This document shows, piece after piece, positions 55,288-64,000 of a stretch of DNA of 64,000 nt. The notes under the pieces were generated by a model that was given only the letters and a program-made list of their open reading frames with translations, was not told the origin of the DNA and ran no database searches. Source of the DNA: Orobanche coerulescens (lineage: Eukaryota > Streptophyta > Magnoliopsida > Lamiales > Orobanchaceae); the NCBI GenBank assembly GCA_033398695.1, contig JAWKAU010000046.1, positions 558,001 through 622,000 on the forward strand. Direction: 5' to 3'. The first letter of the stretch is position 1; every line of letters begins with the position of its first letter. The position numbers were made by a program, and so were the translations under genes.

Positions 55288-56494
55288 GAGTTAATTACAT
55301 TAATCGTCCTTGTGGTTTGTCGGGTTTCTCAGGTTTAGTCCTTATACTTTTTTTTCACCGGGTCATATCCTTGTGGTTTTTGATCGTTACGGGTTTAGTA
55401 CTTGTGGTTTGTCGGGTTTCACATGTTTAGTCCTTATACTTTTTTTTCAGATGGTCATGTCCTTGTGGTTTTTGATCCATTACGGGTTTAGTCCTTTTGA
55501 TTTGTCGGGTTTCACAGGTTTAGTCCCTATAATGCCCAAATACTTCCAGAGTTTACACATACGGTCGACATTCGAGTGGTGGACGTAAAACAAAGGGTCA
55601 TATCCCGCGGAGTAGAAGTTACCCATGTCCTCATTATTAGGATTTGGCTAGTCACCAACCCATCTTTGCACAGCAGTGTGAGTCTAGCTTCGACCGATCC
55701 AATCGATTTGGCACCATTTGCAACAGGCGCATCCCCAACTACGTATGTTTCATGGGTTTTTGTAACAACCAACCGCCATATAAGATATGATAAGATAGAT
55801 AAAACTTTACCAATCAAACATGTCCTTATTTTCAGTAATTCAAGCCTTTAATATCAATTCGGAGGTGTGGCAAGCTAAAGAAATGTATGTGTTATTTATA
55901 GGCCCCATTCCATGTAACTTATGAATGATTGTAATTAACTATCCTCAATTAATAAGGAAATGAAATTGTTAACCTATCATGTCCCAATCGTTTCGTTATT
56001 TGTGTTTTATGGTCTTTTGGTTTTCTTGTATTGATGGTTGTGTATTATATTCGGATATTAAAGATAATGTGTTGAAGATTTAAGAGTCCATAATAATTAA
56101 GACATAAAAATTGGAGTCATTAAGGCCCCACAATAAATTTAAGGACTCGATCTTTATATGTATAAGATAATCATAAAATAAAGAACTAATTACAACGTAC
56201 TCAAATAATAATAATAATAATAAAATATATGAAAAGACGAAAATATCCTTCAAATTAACGATCAACTAACAGAATTATTGGTCAAAGGACTAAACCCGTA
56301 ACGGATCAATAACCATAAGGACATGACCCGCTGAAAAAAAAGTATAAGAACTAAACCTGTGAAACCCGACAAACCACAAGGACTAAACCCGTAACGGATC
56401 AAAAACCACAAGGATATGACCCGCTGAAAAAAAAGTATAGGGACTAAACCTGTGAAACCCGACAAACCACAAGGACGATTTATGTAATTAACTC
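55288..56494. mobile_element. Mutator-like fold-back element with 9-bp TSD
   Basis: A perfect 9-bp duplication taaagtgta (55279-55287 and 56495-56503) flanks inverted termini GAGTTAATTACAT...ATCGTCCTTGTGG. The inverted similarity runs about 250 bp inward (55288-55540 versus 56260-56494). Within each arm, a module of about 100 bp (CCTTGTGGTTTGTCGGG, then CAGGTTTAGTCC, then TATACTTTTTTTT, then CATGTCCTTGTGGTTTTTGATC) is repeated two to three times. The 700-bp middle has a plus-strand open stretch of 92 codons (55576-55851) and AT-rich DNA; neither resembles a transposase. Nine-base duplications and long TIRs are typical of Mutator-like elements. Confidence 0.85.
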
Positions 56495-56525
56495 TAAAGT
56501 GTATTAATATGATAAAAACATACCC

Positions 56526-57871
56526 CTAAAGTTTTGAAAACACCTCCTTGTATACAATGTTGGTGATCGTGTCGGTGGGATTGCCTTCCTCATCCAATGC
56601 TAAAACCTTGAGCCCCTTTCTGCTTGTTACTCTGGAAAATGCAACATAGAGCTGGCCATGGCTGAAAACAGACTTTGGGAGGTAGGCCCAACATGAGATA
56701 AAGACTGTCCCTGACTCTTATTGATAGTCATTGCATAACAAACTAATATAGGAAATTGCCTTCGCTGAAATCTAATAGGAAACTTGATAATATCAGAAGG
56801 TGAAAGTACCATCCTTGGTATGAAAACCTTCACTCCATCGTTCTTTCCATGTATCGTCTTAGCCTCAATAACGTGCTTGCCAATCTCAGTAACAATCAAT
56901 CTAGTTCCATTACAAAGCTCGGCAGATTGGTCAATATTTCTAAGAAGCATTATAGGACAACCGACCTTAAGTCGAATTATATGATTTGGTATCCCATAAC
57001 TCCTTATAGTGTTCAGGAACTCGATAGAATAGACATCTTCTCTATTGACGGTATCATCTTCGTCAGGGCATATGCTATATGAACTCATGAATTCCGTGAC
57101 ATCTCCAGGTAAAAGAGACATTATATAATCATTTACTTCCTGGACGATCTCATTGGTGGGAGCAAGAATAGCCCTATCATGAAAGTACCGACCACCACCG
57201 ACATGGTATAATATGCTCGGATATGTGCTCTTAACTATTGCAGCAATTGGTTCATCAATAGACCGAATCAGAATATCATCAGGCAGTTTGAATTCTACTT
57301 CACCATCATTATCAACACCGATTTCACCATCTCCAACCTTCAGCAGCCACTCAGCAAACTCCCTGATGCTCTCGGTCTCATCATATGAGCCGCCAGACTG
57401 TAATTTAATAGCACAAAGTCAACAATTTATAAACATTTAAAATAAGTTATTTATATAAAAAGTAATTATCTAGCAAAAAATTTTAGAAAAGTACCTGTAG
57501 ACGCATGTTCTTCGTAAGCTTCAGGACACGACAGGAACTCCAAATTATCTTAGATGAACAAAGGGATGCGTGGACTATATCCTGCCTACTACCATTTGGT
57601 ATGATGGGCAATATCTGTCTGTAATCACCACCAAAGACAACGACCAATCCACCAAACGACTTGTTAGATTCCATACCATGATGATCTTTCATCATATCCC
57701 TTATACTGCGATCCATTGCCTCAAAGCAAAACTTATTAGTCATGAGTGCCTCATCCCACATGATTAGCTTTGTACTCTTCAAAAGTCCTGTCAGATCGCC
57801 ATTGAATTTTTTGTCGTTATCCGAAAATATCATGACAGTCCATCTTTTTCAAAAGACTTGATTATCTCGGC
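56526..57871 (-). pseudogene. C-terminal part of a PIF1-like Helitron helicase
   Basis: Two exons are visible on the minus strand. Exon 1 (57871-57495) follows a TTTCAG acceptor and contains the Walker-B-type LIMWDEALM and VVFGGDYRQILPIIP, ending MRLQ|GTAC. Exon 2 (57397-56526) begins after ATTACAG and contains RAILAPTNE, GCPIMLLRNID, NGTRLIV and YAMTINKSQGQSL. The exons join in phase. A TGA (57832-57830 region) lies just before the first Met of the open part of exon 1. A small indel near 56695 shifts the frame just before the VAFSRV motif, which is still readable in the other frame up to a TAG at 56526-56528. The ATP-binding P-loop and the Rep domain are missing. Such helicases drive Helitron rolling-circle movement. 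Confidence 0.85.
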
Positions 57872-57929
57872 CTGAAATAAAATAAAATCGTATTGATGAT
57901 AGATATTTTATTATCTAAGTCATTATAAT

Positions 57930-58560
57930 CGAGTGGTTTAAGCTTGTAGGATTATTAGGATATGGTTTTCAATTATTTAGATTACCCAAATCTTTAGTTC
58001 TCCAATTTGCAAGTTGATTCGGTAAAAGACTTTAGGATATGGTTTTCAATTATTGTTGTGATTATCCGAATGTTAGCTATTTAAATATCAATTTGATATG
58101 GTCTTTTAAAACATCATGAAACAGTCTGAAGTGTTTTAACTTTGTAGAGTTTTCAGGATCTTGGTCTCAATTGTTAAGATTATCCGAATTTTAGTTATTT
58201 AAATATCAATTTAATCTGGTATTTTAAAATATCTTAAAACAGTCTGAAGTGATTTAACTTTCTAGAGTTTTCAGGACCTTGGTCTTAGTTGTTAATATTA
58301 TTCGAATTTTAGTTATTTAAATATCAATTTGATGTGGTCTTTTAAAATATTATAAAACAGTCTGAATTGGACTTTCTAGAGTTTGTAGGATTCAGGTATC
58401 AATTTGATCTGGTCTTCGAAAATATCATAAAACATTCGGAAGTGGTTCAACTTTCTATAGTTTTCAGGATCAAGGTTTCAGTTAAGATTATCCGAATTTT
58501 AGTTATTTAAATATTAAATTGATATGGTTTTTGACAATATTATAAAATAGTCCTTCACTG
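57930..58560 (-). repeat. Degenerate ~117-bp tandem repeats inside the Helitron
   Basis: The word TTAGTTATTTAAATATCAATTT recurs near 58074, 58191, 58308 and 58498, each followed by a CAGTCTGAAGTG- and TTTCTAGAGTTTTCAGGA-like stretch. Five or more copies, one partial. 58560-59146 is AT-rich with weaker echoes of the same unit; no gene is seen there. Confidence 0.7.
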
Positions 58561-59146
58561 CGCGTTAAAAGATCGAACAAATTAGAATTAAATGAACATT
58601 ATTTTGAATATATAGTAGATATCTTATTAGCTAAACCGCTTATTATAAGGTGTTTATTTTTGTTGAGTGGTTAGGATCTCAGTTTCTATTAAATATTAAA
58701 ACAATCCTCATCTTTTAAAAGATTGTTAATAATTTTGATCAGATTAATTTACAATTTGATTCGAGCATTTAAAATATTCAAGTCATTATCTATAATAATA
58801 ATTGATTCGGTCTTTTTATTTAATTAGAATTAAATAAAAATAATCATAGAAACACGGGAATTATCTAATATAGGTAATTTATAACTTTTATAAATATAAG
58901 TTATTTATCTTGCTAGAGTTGTTAGGATCTGGGTTTCAATTATTTACACAAAGCCAATTATCTATTAGCTATCTAATTGGCAATGTTATACGCTCCCAGG
59001 AGAATCGGTTAACATGCTTGGAATAATTGAAACACCCATGAGCAGAAAAGTGAGAATTTGAAACCCAAGATAAGTGAATATGATTCACAAATATAAGTTG
59101 ATAGAGAAATGTGAATCGATACAATTACAACGATATTGAAATACTC

Positions 59147-60135
59147 CTAGATTTTGGCGCCGTGCTCGCATGTACTTATAGCATTCATATAGACCACTTC
59201 AATATCAGCAACACATCTAGGGCACTGGTTGTGCGGGAGTTGTCTTTCTAGATGCGATAGAAATTCTTCGTCACTTGAATTACAGAATAGTGGAACACCA
59301 AGGTAGTTATGAAGCTTAAATTTCATTTTTGAAAGTCTTTTTTTTCAGTTGCCATCTACATGATGTCACATAGTATGCGCTCTTAGAATTATCCTCCAAC
59401 ATCTATAACCCTTGAATTCCCTCTTCTCTGTGTTTTTCTTCACCACTAAACAGCTTCATGAAGTTTAAACAATATATGGCTTCATGGTGATTGAGGTTTA
59501 GGGCGATAACCATTAATTCAAATGCTTCGTCTTCATTTTGTTCGACGAAGAACTTTAACTACAAAAAAAATGAAATAGTAATAAAATTAGGAGAAGATGA
59601 GATAAAAATAATTAGTAACTAATTAGATATTAATGTACCAATGATTTTCTGAACAGTGCTTCAGGATTTTTAGAAGCCACCAGTTTATCTAACATTAGAG
59701 GAGAAACATCATGTTGCATGTCAAAATTAAGCCGCTGCAAAATACTTGTTGTGTTACCCAACTCATAGAAGAGTCGACAACTGGGAATCGTAGTATTGTT
59801 TATAGTTAGAAATTAATAATTTGTTTATATATACAATAACGCGCAGTGAATGAAGAACCTATGAAACCTGCAAATTACCTGGTGCTAGCGTTCACCCAGC
59901 CGTTGGGTGATTGACGTGCAAGCTTTTCCATAATGTACATGATTAAATCATGTGGCAGATTTGTAATTGTATAGTTATCGATAATCATCATTCTTTTCGA
60001 ATCAAACATTTTGAGATAAACACACGTATTCTGACCTTGTGGTATGAGGAATGTCATTTCTTGTTTATATAACCAACGGTTTTTAGGAATGAGGAGTGGT
60101 TGTGTGATAAGTATTCGGCTCCCAAGAAATCTCAT
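59147..60135 (-). pseudogene. Captured F-box gene (At2g35280-like type), three exons
   Basis: On the minus strand, exon 1 (to 59879, donor AG|GTAATT) carries an F-box-like stretch (LPHDLIMYIMEKLARQS, WVNAST). Exon 2 (59780-59639) starts after CCCAG and continues with CRLFYELGN and KNPEALFRKSL. Exon 3 (59558-59147) starts after a T-rich GTAG and includes EAFELMVIALNLNHHEAIY and, in another frame, a Cys cluster (CPRCVADIEVVYMNA). All three exons join in phase. The likely start is the Met at 60009; an open frame extends up to 60135. A TAG (59405-59403) and an extra base in a T8 run (about 59337-59344) break exon 3. F-box proteins are substrate adaptors of SCF ubiquitin ligases; the NPEALFR block is typical of the At2g35280-like group. 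Capture by the Helitron is inferred from its position between the Helitron ends. Confidence 0.75.
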
Positions 60136-61303
60136 AAATCTAACTGAAAGTTGCCCTCGGGTCCCTATTTGTAGCTGAACTATTTTTAAATTAATTATTT
60201 TTTTATAGGATTTATGATGAGTATTGGTGCCCTACAAAATCTTGTAAATCTAACTAACTAATGGATAATATGATAAATATTATAAATAGCTAAAATTGTG
60301 GCAGAATATAATTTGAATTGTTTTATATATATGAAATAATTTTAGACCATTTTTTTTTCTGCTGGAATTTGCCACGTAGGCTTATAGCTAAAATTGTGGA
60401 AAAATAAACAAACTATTTTGAATGGCAAAATATAATTGAAATGATTTTAAATCATTTATTTTTTGCTGGAATTTGCCACGTAGGATTTTGTTTAGCTAAA
60501 ATTGTGGAAAAATGAACAAATTATTTTGAATGCAAAATATAATTGAAATGATTTTAAATCATTTATTTTTTGCTGGAATTTGCTACGTAGGATTTTGTCT
60601 CATGTGGCATGTCTCTCCTTTCATTTAAATCATATGGCAGATTTGTAATTGTATAGTTATCGATAATCATCATTCTTTTCGAATTAAACATTTTCAGATA
60701 AACACAGGTATTCTGACCTTGTGGTATGAGGAATGCCATTTCTTGTTTATATAACCAACGGTTTTTAGGAATGAGGAGTGGTTGTGTGATAAGTATTCGG
60801 CTCCCAAGAAATCTCATAAATCTAACTGAAAGTTGCCCTCGGGTCCCTATTTGTAGCTGAAATATTTTTAAATTAATTCATTTTTTATAGGATTTATGAT
60901 GAGTATTGATGCCCTACAAAATCTTGTAAATCTAACTAACTAATAGATAATATGATAAATATTATAAATAGCTAAAATTGTGGCAGAATATAATTTGAAT
61001 TGTTTTATATATATAAAATAATTTTAGACCATTTTTTTTCTGCTGGAATTTGCCACGTAGGCTTATAGCTAAAATTGTGGAAAAATAAACAAACTATTTT
61101 GAATGACAAAATATAATTAAAATGATTTTAAATCATTTATTTTTTGCTGGAATTTGCCACGTAGGATTTTGTTTAGCTAAAATGGTGGAAAAATGAACAA
61201 ACTATTTTGAATGGCAAAATATAATTAAAATGATTTTAAATCATTTATTGTTTGCTGGAATTTGCCACGTAGGATTTTGTCCCATGTGGCATGTCTCTCC
61301 TTT
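59942..61303. repeat. Tandem duplication of ~680 bp including the F-box 5' region
   Basis: 59942-60620 and 60623-61303 are near-identical direct repeats. The second copy contains only the first part of the F-box exon (cut after NLPYDL, near 60625) plus its upstream region, and reaches close to the Helitron 5' end. Inside each copy a unit of about 105 bp (TTTGCTGGAATTTGCCACGTAGG and AGCTAAAATTGTGGAAAAAT) is itself repeated two to three times. Confidence 0.8.
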
Positions 61304-61336
61304 CATTTTCACCACCACTTTTCATATATATATAGA

Positions 61337-62004
61337 TTGCAAACTGTGTGTTGTCAAAGTTATGTATGTCTTCGAACGATCTATATTTCGATTTGACCAA
61401 TTCACTTCTAATCATGTCACAATTACTCTCTGATTATATATCATAGGATGGGCTTACCAATATTTTAAAAATATTTAAACTTTACATAATTAAGGTATAA
61501 TGGTAATGAAAATTAAGAATAAAACTCTGAACACTTACATAACCTGTGAATGGTAGCTACTATTATGATTGTCTCCCATCATCAAAACAACTTTCTCCTA
61601 CACACTGCAATTTAGAATAAACACATCAAATTTAGCCACAATTTCAAGATAAAGGTCTCATAGTACACTACCACAAAGGAGACAGTGATTTTTTAGTTTG
61701 TGTGGATCATATTAGAACTGAAGAACTATAGAACTAACCTCATGTGATAATGGAACATGACATTCCATGATCCCTAAACCATGCAACAAAATCCATATAA
61801 AAATATGTGTTTTTGAGCTCCTTAAGCCCCCGTCTCTTCACCGCAATATTCTCTCTTTCAGATTTATATTTTCCTCATCCAATAACAGCAATATATATTG
61901 CATAAGAATTATTATCATATAGTAGTTAAAATCATATTTTGTAAAGGCTATAATTGTGAAAAGTTCATGTCTTAAGAGGAGCACTGAAAAAAATCTACAA
62001 ACTT
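61337..62004. other. Spacer between Helitron and fold-back element
   Basis: AT-rich. I see no gene or terminal repeat. If the CACTA-like end at 54861 is real, its continuation would lie here. Confidence 0.45.
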
Positions 62005-62383
62005 TATTTTGAGGGGATAAGTGTTTCTAAATATATCCAAGTTACCACGTTTTACTAAGTTGTGTATCAATCTATTAATCCTCCTAAACAATGCAATATT
62101 TTTACTAATCATACTATTATATACATAATTTAACATTTGTTAAGAGATATTTACGTAAATCGTCCTTGTGGCAAGGATCAAATTGCAACCAAAGTCCTTA
62201 TATAAAGTTAAAGCTATTTGCATAAATGGTCCTTGTGGTTAGGCCAGTCAACCGCCATGTGTCACCACCTGAGTGGTGCCATGTGTCATCGGGTCGGGTC
62301 AGTAAACGTGTCGGGTTGCCACGTGGACCAATGAGGTGGTGCCACGTGGCATTGGTAATATAAACCACAATTTTGGCTCCCCT

Positions 62384-62437
62384 GAATTCGAACCCGGGAC
62401 GTTTGGGTGGGAAGCATAGGTTCGCCCAACTGGACTA
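62384..62437 (-). other. tRNA-like Pol III box pair in left arm
   Basis: On the minus strand TAGTCCAGTTGG (62437-62426) fits an A box and GGTTCGAATTC (62394-62384) fits a B box. Their starts are 43 bases apart, the spacing of a tRNA gene. The flanks do not form an acceptor stem, so this is a tRNA-derived relic (SINE head or tRNA pseudogene), not a functional tRNA. Confidence 0.55.
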
Positions 62438-62579
62438 AGCATTGCTTCATTTAATCTACCCTAAATTTAATACATAACCCTTTCTAAAATTTAAGAGCCC
62501 AATACAATATTATTAAAAGGTTCAATTTAGTTTTTGGCATATTAATTTACGGAGTTATATTGACTGTAAAAAAATAAAT

Positions 62580-62925
62580 AAATATACCGTCAGACTCGTT
62601 TTTTCGTGCTCTTTCCAGTGGTATGCTCGGGGAATTTTTTCGACTTTGTTTGAACCTCGAAAAATGCGAAAATCGTCGTTTTTTATTTGTTTTCGCATTT
62701 TTTGAGGTCGTTTGAAATCGAAATAATTCCATGAGCATACCATTGGAAAGAGCACGAAAAAAAGAGTCCGACGGTATGCTCGGGGAATTTTTTCGACTTG
62801 GTTTGGACCTCGAAAAATGCAAAAACAAAGAAAAAATGGTGATTTTCGCATTTTTCGAGGTTCAAACGAAGTCGAAAAAATTCTCCGAGCATACCATTGG
62901 AAAGAGCACGATAAAACGAGTCCAA
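62580..62925. repeat. Central nested inverted repeats of the fold-back element
   Basis: The words GTATGCTCGGGGAATTTTTT, CCTCGAAAAATGC and TTTCGTGCTCTTTCCA, or their complements, each occur three to four times in alternating orientation, forming two adjacent hairpins. Confidence 0.75.
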
Positions 62926-63077
62926 CGGTATATTTATTTATTTATTTACAATCCATATAACTCCGTAAATTAATAGACCAAAAACTAAATTGAACCTTTT
63001 AATAATATTGAATTGAGCTCTTAAATTTTAGAAAGGGTTATGTATTAAATTTAGGGTAGAATAAATGAAGCTATACT

Positions 63078-63560
63078 TAGCCCAGTTGGGCAAAGCTATG
63101 GGGCCGTTTAGTTGGAGAGAAATACTCCATTTTTCCAGAAAATTTTCCATATGAAAAGTGAAAAACTGAAAATCCGTTTAGTCGCACTTTTTACCAATAA
63201 TTTTCAAAAAATATGAAATTCTCGTTTTCCAATTTGTAATAGAAAAAATGAAAATAACATTACACCCTTTTCACTTTTTTCATTTCCAAAATAATAACAC
63301 TATTTCCTTTCACCCTACACTTTTATCACACATCTTCCATCCTCCATCCTCCATCCTCCACCTTCAACTAAACAACTTTTCATTTTAGAAAAAAAGAAAA
63401 ATATAACTCCAACTAAACGGATTTTCACATTTCTCAACTCTTCTCTAGAGAAGAAAAACCACTTCATTATCTAGGAATTTAGAAACAGAAAAACAGGAAA
63501 AATTTTCACCAACTAAACGCCCCCCTATGCTTCCCACCCAAATGTCCCGAGTTCGAATCC
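63078..63560 (+). other. tRNA-like Pol III box pair in right arm, split by a MITE
   Basis: The A box TAGCCCAGTTGG (63078-63089) and B box AGTTCGAATCC (63550-63560) are separated by the inserted MITE. Removing 429 bp restores the 43-base spacing seen in the left arm. Confidence 0.55.
63100..63525. mobile_element. MITE with GGGGCCGTTTAGTTGG ends
   Basis: The 426-bp element has inverted ends GGGGCCGTTTAGTTGG and CCAACTAAACGCCCCC, an AT-rich middle with no open frame, and the 3-bp duplication tat (63097-63099 and 63526-63528). The left arm of the host fold-back element (62410-62425) shows the uninterrupted target, confirming the boundaries. A 3-bp duplication and G-rich ends suggest a PIF/Harbinger-like MITE, though the usual target is TWA. 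Confidence 0.8.
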
Positions 63561-64000
63561 CATGCGTGACAAAGTGGTGATATATTTTACCAATGCCACG
63601 TGGCACCACCTCATTGGTCCACATGGCAACCCGACCTGTTTATTGATCCGACCCGATGACACATGGCACCACTCATATGGTGACACGTGGTGTTGACCAA
63701 CCATTGACCGGCCTAACCACATGGACGAATTTGTAAATAAATTTAAGGACTGTCATTGCAATTTGATCCTTGCCACAAGGACGATTTACGTAAATATCTC
63801 TTAACAAATGTTAAGTTATGTATATAATAGTATGATTAGTAAAAATATTGCATTGTTTAGGAGGATTAATAGATTGATACACAACTTAGTAAAACGTGGT
63901 AACTTGGATACATTTAGAAACACTTATCCCTATTTTGAGTTCCTCGTATTTCTTCTACACTTTGCTTTTGCCTCCTTTCCATGTCTAATAAAAACACTTG

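Larger units (their letters stand above)
55025..61336 (-). mobile_element. Helitron with helicase remnant and captured F-box gene
   Basis: On the minus strand the element starts TCTATATATATATGAAAAG at 61336 and ends with a 7-bp-stem hairpin followed seven bases later by CTAG (55025). Flanking bases are A (61337 complement) and T (55024 complement), i.e. insertion between A and T with no duplication, as known for Helitrons. Content in order: duplicated F-box 5' region, F-box gene, about 1.2 kb of AT-rich and tandem-repeat DNA, C-terminal PIF1-type helicase with two exons, then the 3' end. The Rep endonuclease and N-terminal helicase are absent, so it is non-autonomous. A Mutator-like element sits inside. 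Confidence 0.82.
62014..63930. mobile_element. Long fold-back Mutator-like element with 9-bp TSD
   Basis: A perfect 9-bp duplication tattttgag (62005-62013 and 63931-63939) flanks inverted arms beginning GGGATAAGTGTTTCTAAAT. The arms pair for about 560 bp: 62014-62575 with 62935-63930 after subtracting a MITE at 63100-63525. Each arm holds a tRNA-like segment and a CCACGTGGCA-rich stretch. The centre is made of further inverted repeats. No transposase is seen. A single-strand form would fold almost completely. Confidence 0.87.

Noticed and set aside
55576..55851. 92-codon open frame inside the Mutator-like element as a possible transposase
   Set aside because: No DDE, zinc-finger or other transposase motif is visible and an opposite-strand open frame overlaps it.
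63078..63560. Functional tRNA gene
   Set aside because: Only A and B boxes are recognisable; no acceptor stem pairs, and this copy is split by a MITE.

Overview
This is a stretch of plant nuclear heterochromatin made almost entirely of nested transposable elements. I find no intact host gene, rRNA, functional tRNA gene or CRISPR array. The families present (Tekay-type Ty3 chromoviruses primed by initiator Met-tRNA, Sirevirus-type Copia elements, a PIF1-helicase Helitron, Mutator-like fold-back elements and MITEs) point to a flowering plant. The extended coiled-coil Gag and the extra ORF behind the Copia pol gene resemble elements I know from Asteraceae genomes, so a composite-family eudicot is my best guess, from recall only.

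Layout. 1-504: 3' part of a Ty3-type LTR. 505-8032: Sirevirus-like Copia Gag fragment (minus strand), split by a complete non-autonomous Ty3 element, 'D' (2769-7379, TSD tagca). 8033-22996: a second Sirevirus-like element (minus strand, 5' end lost) with an intact 879-codon ORF between pol and its 3' LTR. That LTR is split by a complete Tekay-type element, 'A' (8225-17902, TSD ataca). 22999-24510: TA microsatellite, fold-back MITE, and a 12-bp-type minisatellite that switches strand. 24733-53159: one large Tekay-like element, 'B', on the minus strand. It has been opened twice: by a plus-strand three-LTR tandem B array (28578-44689, TSD tccct) and by a small non-autonomous Copia-type element, 'C' (45118-47954, TSD tccgg). 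53160-55024: repeat-rich spacer with a possible CACTA end. 55025-61336: minus-strand Helitron with a PIF1-type helicase remnant and a captured F-box gene, itself hit by a Mutator-like element (55288-56494, 9-bp TSD). 62014-63930: long fold-back Mutator-like element (9-bp TSD) with tRNA-like Pol III boxes in both arms, one arm split by a MITE (63100-63525).

The insertions can be ordered because target-site duplications are recoverable at most junctions. Three signals stand out. (1) Otherwise near-identical B, C and D repeats differ from each other overwhelmingly at CAG/CTG trinucleotides, which looks like a modified-base calling artefact or a CHG-directed mutation process. Many apparent frameshifts in those elements should therefore be treated with caution. 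(2) Two unrelated retrotransposon families, A and C, carry arrays of the same near-palindrome TAGCGCACGCTA in their LTRs. (3) Every B copy lacks the Gag capsid core but has still multiplied, suggesting helper-dependent movement.
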